Shown here one piece after another: positions 32,844 through 41,293 of a stretch of 64,000 bases of DNA. The position numbers and the translations under genes were made by a program. The notes under the pieces are model-generated. The model was not told where the DNA came from. It saw only the letters and a list, made by a program, of their open reading frames with translations, and ran no database searches. The stretch comes from Anaerostipes sp. (GTDB lineage Bacteria > Bacillota > Clostridia > Lachnospirales > Lachnospiraceae), in NCBI GenBank assembly GCA_028704435.1, contig JAQWFL010000007.1, positions 1 to 64,000 of the forward strand. The letters run 5' to 3'. Positions within the stretch are counted from its first letter, which is position 1. Each line of letters starts with the position of its first letter.

Positions 32844-34001
32844 ATGAATTCATTTGAATTTTTTACACCCACCAAGGTCATCTTTGGACGTGGAAGTCTT
32901 GAAAACATAGGAGAAGAAGCCAAGAAACTTGGAAAAAAAGGATTGGTTGTCACTGATAAAGGTATGATGAAATGTGGTCTGGCAGAAAAGGTGATTAAAT
33001 ATTTGGAGAAAGAAAATGTTAATTTTCTTTTGTGGTCAGAAATTGTTCCAAATCCAAGGGATGTTGATATTGAAAAAGGTGCAGCATATGCAATGGAACA
33101 AAATATAGATTATTTGATTGCCGTTGGCGGAGGGTCTTCTATGGACACTGCAAAAGCAATGGGAGCATTAATGACCAATGGAGGAAAGTGTGAAAACTGG
33201 TATGAAGGAAATTTAGAAAAACCCATTGCACCACTAATTTGTATTCCAACCACTTGTGGAACTGGGAGCGAGGTAACCCATGAGTCCATTGTAAATAACA
33301 CAAGGACATTGGAGAAGGACTGTATCTGGGGACCAATGGTCAATGTACGAGTTGCCATTTTAGATTCGGAGATGTTAGATGACTTGCCTGGAAAGATTCT
33401 TTCTTCCACAGGAATGGATGCACTGACACATGCAGTAGAGGCCTATGTATGTAAAGTGGCAAATCCTCTTACCGATGCCATTGCCATGAAAGCCATTGAG
33501 ATGATTGGAAAGAATATTAGAGAGGCTGTACAACAGCATACACCAGAAGCATTGGATGAAATGATGGCGGCATCTACTATGGCAGGAATGGCATTTGGAA
33601 ATTCGGATGTAGCCTGTGTTCATTCCATTTCAGAAGCCTTAGGTGGTCTTTATGATATTGCACATGGAGTTGCCAACGCAATGATGCTGGCACCTGTTTC
33701 TAGATTTAGTGTAAAAGGTGCACCAGAAAAATACGCTAAAGTGGCAGAATGCCTAGGTGTAGATGTACAGGGAAAGTCAACATTAGAAGCTGCTAATGCA
33801 GGAATTGATGTTATGCAGAAACTTGCAGATGAATTTCAAATTCCTCATTTCCATGAGCTGGAGGTGGTAAATCCAAGAGATTTTGATCGCTTAGCTGAGA
33901 CAGCAGCAAATGCAGATGAAACGGAAGATAATCCTATAGTAATGACCAAAGAAGACTTTATAGAATTATTCAAAAAAACATATGAAAACAAAGAAATCTA
34001 G
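32844..34001 (+). CDS. iron-containing alcohol dehydrogenase (amine operon)
   Basis: A 385-residue group III alcohol dehydrogenase. GGGSSMDTAKAMG (about 95-107) binds NAD(P). Iron ligands are in LTHAVEAY and CVHSISEALGGLYDIAHG. It lies 8 nt after the DAO subunit with AGGAGG upstream, so it belongs to the same unit, and probably interconverts an aldehyde and an alcohol formed from the substrate side chain. It is not closely similar to the FucO-like enzyme at 20007-21152 beyond the family motifs. A terminator-like hairpin follows it inside the operon. Confidence 0.88.
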   Translation: MNSFEFFTPTKVIFGRGSLENIGEEAKKLGKKGLVVTDKGMMKCGLAEKVIKYLEKENVNFLLWSEIVPNPRDVDIEKGAAYAMEQNIDYLIAVGGGSSMDTAKAMGALMTNGGKCENWYEGNLEKPIAPLICIPTTCGTGSEVTHESIVNNTRTLEKDCIWGPMVNVRVAILDSEMLDDLPGKILSSTGMDALTHAVEAYVCKVANPLTDAIAMKAIEMIGKNIREAVQQHTPEALDEMMAASTMAGMAFGNSDVACVHSISEALGGLYDIAHGVANAMMLAPVSRFSVKGAPEKYAKVAECLGVDVQGKSTLEAANAGIDVMQKLADEFQIPHFHELEVVNPRDFDRLAETAANADETEDNPIVMTKEDFIELFKKTYENKEI

Positions 34002-34040
34002 TGACAAGTTTTTATAAAAATGATAACATGAATATTAATA

Positions 34041-34087
34041 AGACAAAGACGTCTGAATGATAAATTCAGGGGTCTTTGTCTTTTTTA
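34041..34087 (+). terminator. terminator-like hairpin inside the amine operon
   Basis: AGACAAAGAC pairs with GTCTTTGTCT and TCTGAAT with ATTCAG, with small bulges, followed by six T. It lies 19 nt before the OCD-family gene with no evident new promoter, so it probably reduces expression of the downstream genes. Confidence 0.7.
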
Positions 34088-34105
34088 GCTTTACAGGAGG
34101 ATAAA

Positions 34106-35293
34106 ATGACAAGTTCAATTGAAAAAGAAACATTAAAAAGTATTGAATCAGGAACGTTACGTTTTTTATACTTAGATGAAGAAGACATGATAGAAGCAGG
34201 GGTCTTAGATGCCAAAAAATGTGTAGATGTCATGGAAGAAACCATAGGGCTCCTTGAAGATGGAGATTTCTTAATGGGGGGACCGGATCATAATGCCCAC
34301 GGGTTAATGCTTGATTTTCCTAAGAAATCAAAAATTGAAAACTTCCCATTAAATGACAGCAGAGATCGAAGATTTATTGCAATGCCAGCTTACCTTGGTG
34401 GAAGATTTCATATTGCAGGGGAAAAGTGGTATGGATCTAATGGGCGGAATCGTGCCAAAGGAATTCCACGTTCTATTTTAATGGCCATGTTAAATGATGT
34501 GGAAACGGGAGCACCCCTTGCGTTTATGTCAGCCAACTTATTAAGTTCCATGAGAACAGGTGCTATGCCAGGACTGGCAGCAAAATTACTTGCAAGGAAA
34601 GATTCTAAAGTTATTGCAGTCATTGGACCAGGTGCAATTAGTAAATCCTGTTTTGCAGCAATTATGACAAGTAGTAAAAACGTAGATACAGTTAAAATAA
34701 AAGGAAGTTCACCAACATCAAAAAGTGCAGTGGCAATGAAGGAATATATTGAAAAACACTTTTCTCAAATTAAACATATTACTATTTGTGAGACATTAGA
34801 GGAAGCCATTCGGGGAACGGATATAGTGACGGAAGCTGTTTCCTGTCGAGAAGGAGAGTGGCCATTTTACAAGAAAGAATGGTTTAAGCCAGGAGCATTG
34901 ATGATCTCAGCCAGTGTGTTTAATATGGATAAGAAAGAATTAGTTGGTATTAGAAAGATTGTAGATAACTTTCAAATGTATGATGATTATGCAGAGGAAG
35001 ATGCAGAAGGATACGATGAAAATGGAATGCGAAATGCTACAGGATGTATGGGAGAAGAATTTGCCTATATGGTCAGAGATGGCTTGATTGAAAGAGATAC
35101 CATTGATTCTTTGGGAGAGATTATTCGAGGAAAAAAGGTAGGACGAAAATCGGAAGATGAAGTCATTTTAGTTGCCATTGAGGGAATGCCAATTGAGGAT
35201 GTTGCCTGGGGCTATGAATGTTACAGGACAGCATTGAAAGAAGGAATTGGACAAAAATTAAAAGTGTGGAATCATTCCAACAGAGATATTTAA
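34106..35293 (+). CDS. ornithine cyclodeaminase/mu-crystallin family protein
   Basis: A 395-residue OCD/mu-crystallin family protein. The NAD-binding motif is IGPGAISKSCFAAI with the conserved SSMRTGAMPGLAAKLLAR just before it; LYLDEEDMIEAGV near the N-terminus is also typical. The family includes ornithine cyclodeaminase, ketimine reductases and opine-type imine reductases or dehydrogenases. Being beside an amine dehydrogenase, it could act on the imine or amino acid produced. The protein is about 50 residues longer than standard OCDs. The AGGAGG before ATG 34106 decides the start. Its exact reaction cannot be inferred. Confidence 0.83.
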   Translation: MTSSIEKETLKSIESGTLRFLYLDEEDMIEAGVLDAKKCVDVMEETIGLLEDGDFLMGGPDHNAHGLMLDFPKKSKIENFPLNDSRDRRFIAMPAYLGGRFHIAGEKWYGSNGRNRAKGIPRSILMAMLNDVETGAPLAFMSANLLSSMRTGAMPGLAAKLLARKDSKVIAVIGPGAISKSCFAAIMTSSKNVDTVKIKGSSPTSKSAVAMKEYIEKHFSQIKHITICETLEEAIRGTDIVTEAVSCREGEWPFYKKEWFKPGALMISASVFNMDKKELVGIRKIVDNFQMYDDYAEEDAEGYDENGMRNATGCMGEEFAYMVRDGLIERDTIDSLGEIIRGKKVGRKSEDEVILVAIEGMPIEDVAWGYECYRTALKEGIGQKLKVWNHSNRDI

Positions 35294-35303
35294 AGAGTGT
35301 ATA

Positions 35304-35343
35304 ACAAGGACGTTAGACGGAAAAGAACCGCTAGCGTCTTTGT
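35304..35343 (+). other. stable hairpin between the OCD and antiporter genes
   Basis: A 13-bp stem (35304-35316 with 35331-35343, two G-T pairs) extends inward with CGG/CCG. Only TTTGTT follows, so it is a poor terminator; it may protect or separate mRNA segments. It ends 7 nt before the AAAGGAGG of the next gene. Confidence 0.6.
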
Positions 35344-35363
35344 TCATAAAGGAGGATGGAAAT

Positions 35364-36875
35364 ATGGGACAAAAAAGTATCATAAAGCGAATTGCATATG
35401 GAATGAATCCAAAGCATATTGATAAGAAAATGGTAAAGTTATGGATATTTTGGATTATATTTAATATGATTTTATTTTGCATTCCAAAAGGCATGATTGA
35501 AAATAGTATTTGGATTTTAGTGCCACTTGCGGGACTCTTTGTATATGCCTTAGTGACAAAGGATGTTATCCAAAGTATGCTCATGGGAACCTTTTCCATG
35601 TATATTCTTTGGTATAAATTAGGTGCAGTAGGGGGATTTTTTAAGGACTTATTGGTAGTTCTTTCAGATGAAGAAAACATTATTATGTATATGTCATTTT
35701 TCTTATGTGGAGGCATTATCATTGCACTAAAACGAAGTGGAAGCACTAAGGCATTTTCTGATTTTATTACTTCGAAGTTTGGAAAAAGTGAAAAGCTAAT
35801 TTTAAGCACATCAGGAATTTATGCGGGAATTATGTCCATTGATGATTATGTATCAGCTTTAACAGCAGGAGCATCTTTTTCACCATTGATTGATGTGATT
35901 AAAAAGCCAAGAGTAGCACTTGCATATGTAATTAGAACCTTAAGTATCTGCGTATCTGCTATGCTGCCTTTTGGAGCTTGGGGATATTTTATTATTTTTC
36001 AAATTGCAGGTGCAAAAAATATTGGGAGCAGGGCACAGGCAACCACATTGTTTTTACATTCTGTTCCCTTTATGTTTTATGCCATTGTAGCCTGTGTGTT
36101 GGCATTGTTATTTTCCATGGGATTGATTCCTAAAATAGGACCGATGAAAAAAGCCTATGAAATGATGAAAAAGGAAGGAAAGCAAATGGGGGATTTAACA
36201 GATGGATCTGATGAGGAAGAAAAAGACTTTGATGATGAAGATCCAAGAAAACAAAATGTCAGTGTGCTAAATCTGGTAATTCCAATGGTTGTTATTGTGG
36301 CTGCATTAATTGCTACAGGACTTGACTGTTTTCTTGCATTTGGAATTGCAGCTCTTGTAACAGGAGTGTTGTATATACTTCAGGGGATTTTTACGATTGG
36401 AGAATATGTCCAGTGTATTGTAGATGGATTTATAGACATGGTGGATATGGTCATTATACTGATGATTGGTTACACTATGCAGGAGGTTATGTATGCCATG
36501 GGAATGGAAGGATTCGTAAAGGCTGTATGTGGAGCCGTTCCAATTGTTAGTCTCCTTCCGGTTTTATTCTTTGTATTCTTTAGCTGTTCAGAATATTTAT
36601 ATAGTTTAAATTACACACTATATCAAATTGCAATTCCAGTGTTGTTAGTGGTATTGCCAGGACTTGGAGCGAACATACCTCTTTGTTTAGGTGCAGTTAT
36701 TTCTGCAGGATTATTCGGAGCAAATGCATGTGTAGTCTCTGACTTAGGAGTGATTTCAGCTAGGGCATGTCGTGTAAAAATATATGATCAATACAGGACA
36801 TCCCAGCCCTATGTATTAATTGCAGGAGTGATTTCAGCTATTTTGTATCTCGTTGTTGGTATAGCAATAGGTTAG
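35364..36875 (+). CDS. NhaC-family Na+/H+ antiporter-like membrane protein
   Basis: A 503-residue protein with about 11-12 membrane segments and an acidic cytoplasmic loop (DGSDEEEKDFDDEDPRK, about 270-290). The SIDDYVSALTAGASFSPLIDV stretch, with paired acidic residues in a helix, is typical of NhaC/YuiF-type carriers, which include Na+/H+, malate/lactate and amino-acid exchangers. Inside this operon it more likely exchanges a pathway product or amino acid than sodium alone; that is inference. The start at ATG 35364 follows AAAGGAGG. Twelve nt separate it from potA. Confidence 0.82.
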   Translation: MGQKSIIKRIAYGMNPKHIDKKMVKLWIFWIIFNMILFCIPKGMIENSIWILVPLAGLFVYALVTKDVIQSMLMGTFSMYILWYKLGAVGGFFKDLLVVLSDEENIIMYMSFFLCGGIIIALKRSGSTKAFSDFITSKFGKSEKLILSTSGIYAGIMSIDDYVSALTAGASFSPLIDVIKKPRVALAYVIRTLSICVSAMLPFGAWGYFIIFQIAGAKNIGSRAQATTLFLHSVPFMFYAIVACVLALLFSMGLIPKIGPMKKAYEMMKKEGKQMGDLTDGSDEEEKDFDDEDPRKQNVSVLNLVIPMVVIVAALIATGLDCFLAFGIAALVTGVLYILQGIFTIGEYVQCIVDGFIDMVDMVIILMIGYTMQEVMYAMGMEGFVKAVCGAVPIVSLLPVLFFVFFSCSEYLYSLNYTLYQIAIPVLLVVLPGLGANIPLCLGAVISAGLFGANACVVSDLGVISARACRVKIYDQYRTSQPYVLIAGVISAILYLVVGIAIG

Positions 36876-36887
36876 GAGAAAAGAGAC

Positions 36888-38303
36888 ATGGCAGAACAAT
36901 TTATTGAATTAAAACATATTAAAAAAAGTTATGTAAAGGATACTCCCGTCATCTATGATTTTAACTTAAAAATAAATAAGGGAGAATTTGTTACATTTTT
37001 AGGACCTTCAGGGTGTGGAAAAACAACAATTTTAAGGATGCTTGCAGGATTTGAGACACCTACTGAGGGAGAAATTCTACTTCGAGGGGAAGATATCAGC
37101 CAGAAGCCACCAAATGAAAGACAAATTAATACAGTCTTTCAAAGGTATGCCTTGTTTCCACATCTGAATATTTATGACAATATTGCTTTTGGTCTTCGAC
37201 GAAAGAAAACACCAAAGGATATTATGGATGAGAAAATAAAGCATGTTCTAGAGATTGTGGATTTGGAAGGTTTTGAAAAAAGAAAAATTTCTAGTTTATC
37301 TGGTGGACAGCAGCAGAGAATTGCCATTGCAAGGGCCATTGTAAATGAGCCAGAGATTCTTCTATTAGACGAACCCTTAGGTGCACTTGATTATAAAATG
37401 CGTCAGGAAATGCAGATTGAATTGAAGAGAATGCACAAGGAACTTGGAATTACTTTTGTGTTTGTAACCCATGACCAAGAAGAGGCACTTACTATGTCCG
37501 ACAAGATTGTGGTTATGTCAAAAGGAATGATTCAGCAAGTTGGAACACCAGAGGAAATCTACAGTTATCCAAGCAATGCATTTGTTGCAGATTTTATTGG
37601 AGAGAGCAATATTTTCAATGGAAAGGTGTTAGAAGGGAATCGGGTTACATTTGCAGGGATTGAAATGGATTATGAAAGTGATAACCATGCTGGAGATGGT
37701 GTAGATGTTATGATTCGCCCAGAGGCCATGTCCATTGGGGAGCCAGACCAGGGGTTGTTTCAGGGTACAGTGCTGGACTCTACGTTTAAAGGAAAGCATT
37801 TTGACATTACCATTGCATCTGGAAAAAATGAAATCTATGCACAGTCAAAAGAAAAGAAAGAAAAGGGGACAAGGGTTGGAGTTCGTGTAAATCCAAAAGA
37901 TATTCATATTATGTTATGTGATATTGATCAGAACCGCCTTGTGGGACTTCTTGACAATGAAAAGCATTTGATGTTTGTGGATGGAACCATTCCATTTAAT
38001 ATTTATATGAAAATTCCAACATGGCGTGCAGAATACAGAGAGAATTTAGAGGGACTAAAGATTGAACTGTCTTTCTCGCCAGAAAATGCCATGTTAAGTG
38101 ATGATCCAGAAGAAGGTATCTTTCAGGGACATATTATTAGCATTATTTATAAAGGAGATCACTATAACTACCGCGTACAAAGCCGGAATAAAGTAGAGTA
38201 CTCAGTGGATGATGAGGACTTATGGAATGTGGGGGATTATGTAAGTGTTATAATTCCAGAAGAGAAAATGACATATCAAGTCCTAGACTGGAGGCAAGAA
38301 TGA
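36888..38303 (+). CDS. potA: ABC transporter ATP-binding protein, spermidine/putrescine type
   Basis: A 471-residue ATPase. Walker A is GPSGCGKTT (about 42-50), the Q-loop follows, the signature is LSGGQQQR, Walker B is LLLDEPLGALD, and the switch histidine is in VTHDQ. The C-terminal part from about residue 240 is about 100 residues longer than usual PotA and seems to hold two successive TOBE-like beta domains (about 245-330 and 380-470), possibly a ligand-sensing extension. It powers import through PotB/PotC. The potB start codon overlaps its stop as ATGA. Confidence 0.92.
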   Translation: MAEQFIELKHIKKSYVKDTPVIYDFNLKINKGEFVTFLGPSGCGKTTILRMLAGFETPTEGEILLRGEDISQKPPNERQINTVFQRYALFPHLNIYDNIAFGLRRKKTPKDIMDEKIKHVLEIVDLEGFEKRKISSLSGGQQQRIAIARAIVNEPEILLLDEPLGALDYKMRQEMQIELKRMHKELGITFVFVTHDQEEALTMSDKIVVMSKGMIQQVGTPEEIYSYPSNAFVADFIGESNIFNGKVLEGNRVTFAGIEMDYESDNHAGDGVDVMIRPEAMSIGEPDQGLFQGTVLDSTFKGKHFDITIASGKNEIYAQSKEKKEKGTRVGVRVNPKDIHIMLCDIDQNRLVGLLDNEKHLMFVDGTIPFNIYMKIPTWRAEYRENLEGLKIELSFSPENAMLSDDPEEGIFQGHIISIIYKGDHYNYRVQSRNKVEYSVDDEDLWNVGDYVSVIIPEEKMTYQVLDWRQE

Positions 38304-39100
38304 AAAAACAATTATTTTCCAGAAGCAGATTAGGAATTCCATATGCAGTTTTCTTGATTTTATTTGTGGCACTTCCAATGCTTATTATTTTGTATTATGC
38401 ATTTACCAATGGAGAAGGAAGATTTACGCTGGAAAATGTGGTTACGTTATTTCGAGATGGGAGAGTAATTGGAACCTTAGGGTACAGTCTTGCCATTGCG
38501 TTAATCACAACTGCCCTATGTCTTCTTATTGCTTATCCAGTGGCATATATTCTTGCAAAAGGACCTTATCAAAACAAAAATGTACTTTTAATGTTGTTTG
38601 TTATGCCTATGTGGATTAATTTTACCCTTCGTTTAACGGCGTTTAAGGAAGTACTAACAGTTGTGGAAGGAAACCTGGCATTTCACCCATTTTTAAATAC
38701 AATATTGTGTATGACCTATGATTTTCTTCCGTTTATGATTCTGCCTCTATACAACACCATAGTAAAAATTGATGACTCATTTACAGAGGCGGCTCTTGAT
38801 TTAGGGGCAAAGAAAAGGGAAGTTTTTCTAAGCATAATATTACCACTTTCTGTGCCTGGAATTATTAGTGGAGTAACTATGGTGTTGCTTCCAGCAATGA
38901 CAAACTATGTGGTTCTAGATATGATTTACAATAGTACTTATATTATGGGAAGCTTAATTGGAAGTTATTTTAACGCCTATGACTGGGGAAGTGGCTCTGT
39001 CATTTCACTTTTATTATTGCTTATCATTTTTCTTATATCTTTTGCCACTGGAGAATTTTCGGAAAATCCTGAGGAAGAAAAGGGAGGTGCAGTACTATGA
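38300..39100 (+). CDS. potB: ABC transporter permease, PotB type
   Basis: A 266-residue permease with six membrane segments. The EAA loop that docks on the ATPase is EAALDLGAKKREVFLSIILP. The first gene of the permease pair starts at ATG 38300, overlapping the potA stop (ATGA); a longer in-frame reading upstream runs inside potA and is not credible. Its stop overlaps the potC start in the same way, so potA-B-C-D form one translationally coupled block. Confidence 0.92.
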   Translation: MKKQLFSRSRLGIPYAVFLILFVALPMLIILYYAFTNGEGRFTLENVVTLFRDGRVIGTLGYSLAIALITTALCLLIAYPVAYILAKGPYQNKNVLLMLFVMPMWINFTLRLTAFKEVLTVVEGNLAFHPFLNTILCMTYDFLPFMILPLYNTIVKIDDSFTEAALDLGAKKREVFLSIILPLSVPGIISGVTMVLLPAMTNYVVLDMIYNSTYIMGSLIGSYFNAYDWGSGSVISLLLLLIIFLISFATGEFSENPEEEKGGAVL

Positions 39101-39894
39101 GACAAAAGTATCTTTTGGGTAAAAATATATGGATTCTAATGGTATTGCTGTTTTTATATTTTCCGATTTTATTGCTGGCTGTGTATAGTTTTACAGACTC
39201 TACAATGATTGGATCAATTCGCAGCTTTTCCCTAGAAAATTATAAAGTATTATTTATGATGCCAGAATTGAGGGATATGATTGTAGGAACTGTGCTTCTT
39301 GCTTTGTTTGTTGCTGTTATTTCTACGATTTTAGGAACGTTGGGAGCCATTGGATTTTTCTATTCGAAAAAAAGGACGAGAAGACCCTTTGAGTTTATAA
39401 ATCAAATTCCTGTGGTTAATGCAGATGTTGTCACTGGATTTTCAATTTGTGTGTTGCTAATTGTATTTTTTGGAATGGACAAATCTTCTTTTGTTCCATT
39501 GATTGTGGGACTTGTGACCTTAAGTGTTCCTTTTGTATATTTATCCATTGTGCCAAGATTAAAACAAATGGATCCAGAGTTATATGAAGCAGCATTAGAT
39601 CTTGGATATACTCCAGGGGGAGCCTTGCTAAAGATTGTCATTCCACAATTACTATCGGGAATTGCAGCGGGATTTATGATGTCCATTACATTAACACTGG
39701 ATGATTATTTTATTAGCACTTACACAAAACCTGCAACCTTTGATACTATTAGTACCTATGTTGTAAATGCAACAAAGGGAGCTCAGACAGATATTAAAAC
39801 CGCCTTATGGGCATTGTCTACGGTAATATTTTTATGTGTTGCAGTAAGTGTTATTTTGATGAATCTTCCAAAGAAGAAAGGAGAAATTCGATGA
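39097..39894 (+). CDS. potC: ABC transporter permease, PotC type
   Basis: A 265-residue permease with six membrane segments and the EAA loop EAALDLGYTPGGALLKIVIP. LTLDDYFISTY and QIPVVNADVVTGFS are hallmarks of PotC proteins. It pairs with PotB to form the import channel. Start and stop both overlap neighbours by four nt (ATGA). Confidence 0.92.
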   Translation: MRQKYLLGKNIWILMVLLFLYFPILLLAVYSFTDSTMIGSIRSFSLENYKVLFMMPELRDMIVGTVLLALFVAVISTILGTLGAIGFFYSKKRTRRPFEFINQIPVVNADVVTGFSICVLLIVFFGMDKSSFVPLIVGLVTLSVPFVYLSIVPRLKQMDPELYEAALDLGYTPGGALLKIVIPQLLSGIAAGFMMSITLTLDDYFISTYTKPATFDTISTYVVNATKGAQTDIKTALWALSTVIFLCVAVSVILMNLPKKKGEIR

Positions 39895-41198
39895 GAAAAA
39901 CAATAAAAAGATGTTTTCTATTTGTATTAATTATGACACTTTTCCTTTCGCTTACCAGCTGTGGACAAAAGAAGAAAGAAAAGGTATTAACCCTTCGAAT
40001 TGCAAACTGGGAAGAGTATATTGACGAGAGTGTCATTGATGATTTTCAGACATGGTATGAGAAGAAATATCACACAAAAATAAAGGTAGAGTATTCAACC
40101 TTTGGAACAAATGAAGATTTATATAATCAATTGACCATTGGGGATACCTTTGATATTGTGTGTCCATCAGAATATATGATTATGAAATTAATGACCGAAG
40201 GAAAAGTACAGATGTTTTCGGATGGCTTTTTTGATACAGGAAACAAGGAAAATTACTATACCAACGGAGTGTCAAAATACATTGATCAAGTATTTTCCAA
40301 TGAGACAATTGATGGAAAATCCTTAAAAAAATATGCGGCAGGATATATGTGGGGAACTTTGGGGTTTGTCTATAATCCAAAAGAAATTTCCGAAGCAGAA
40401 GTCTCTGACTGGAATGTACTGAGAAATAAAAAATATAGAAAAAAGATCACCACAAAAGACAGTGTAAGAGACTGTTATTTTGCTGGATTATCTATGTTGA
40501 ATCAAGATAAATTAGAAGGAAAGTCAGGAAAAGAACTTCAAGCACTTTTAAATGACACCTCTCAAAAATCAGTAAAACAGGTGGAAAATGTTCTAACACA
40601 AATGAAAGATAATGTGTATTCTTTTGAGACCGATAGTGGAAAAGCAGATATGGTAACTGGAAAGGTGGCAGCCAATCTTCAATGGTCTGGAGATGGGGTA
40701 TATTCCATTCAGCAAGCGGCAGAAGATAACGTGCAATTAAAATATGCAGTTCCAAAAGCTTGCACTAATATCTGGTTTGATGGATGGTGCATGTTAAAAA
40801 ACGGAATCAATGGAAATAAGGAAAAGCAACAGGCCGCAGAAGACTTTATTAATTTTATCTCCAAACCTGAAAATGTAGTAAAGAATATGGATTATATTGG
40901 ATATACCTCAACCATTGCCGGAAATGAAGACATGACTATTTATAATTATGTTAAGTCTTTGTATGAAGATAAAAAGGGAAATGCCTCATATTCCCTTGGA
41001 TATTTCTTTTCTGGAAAGGAAGAGGATAAAAGATACGTATTACAGACAACAAAGAAACAGCTAAATGGAGAACTATTCGCAATGTATCCAACCAAAGAGG
41101 TCATTAATCGTGCGGTTGTAATGGAGTATTTTCCAAAAGATGCTGATAAAAGAATTCGTCAGATGTGGACAAATATTCGATGCTTTTCCATAAAGTAA
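39891..41198 (+). CDS. potD: extracellular substrate-binding lipoprotein, PotD type
   Basis: A 435-residue solute-binding protein. A basic, hydrophobic signal peptide ends in the lipobox LTSC (Cys at about residue 24), so it is anchored outside the membrane. LRIANWEEYIDESVIDDF is typical of PotD/PotF, and NLQWSGDGVYSIQQA, GWCMLKNG and the C-terminal lobe follow. It is longer than E. coli PotD (about 350) because of an extended C-terminal part. The transporter family carries polyamines and other cationic amines, which fits the upstream amine dehydrogenase. It is the last gene of the operon; no clear terminator follows. Confidence 0.9.
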   Translation: MRKTIKRCFLFVLIMTLFLSLTSCGQKKKEKVLTLRIANWEEYIDESVIDDFQTWYEKKYHTKIKVEYSTFGTNEDLYNQLTIGDTFDIVCPSEYMIMKLMTEGKVQMFSDGFFDTGNKENYYTNGVSKYIDQVFSNETIDGKSLKKYAAGYMWGTLGFVYNPKEISEAEVSDWNVLRNKKYRKKITTKDSVRDCYFAGLSMLNQDKLEGKSGKELQALLNDTSQKSVKQVENVLTQMKDNVYSFETDSGKADMVTGKVAANLQWSGDGVYSIQQAAEDNVQLKYAVPKACTNIWFDGWCMLKNGINGNKEKQQAAEDFINFISKPENVVKNMDYIGYTSTIAGNEDMTIYNYVKSLYEDKKGNASYSLGYFFSGKEEDKRYVLQTTKKQLNGELFAMYPTKEVINRAVVMEYFPKDADKRIRQMWTNIRCFSIK

Positions 41199-41293
41199 AT
41201 ATATTAAATTTAACATAATTTGTGTTTTAGATTTAACATACAGCTATCATAATCAGACTATATTATAATATGATACAGATAGTGGGAAAATAA

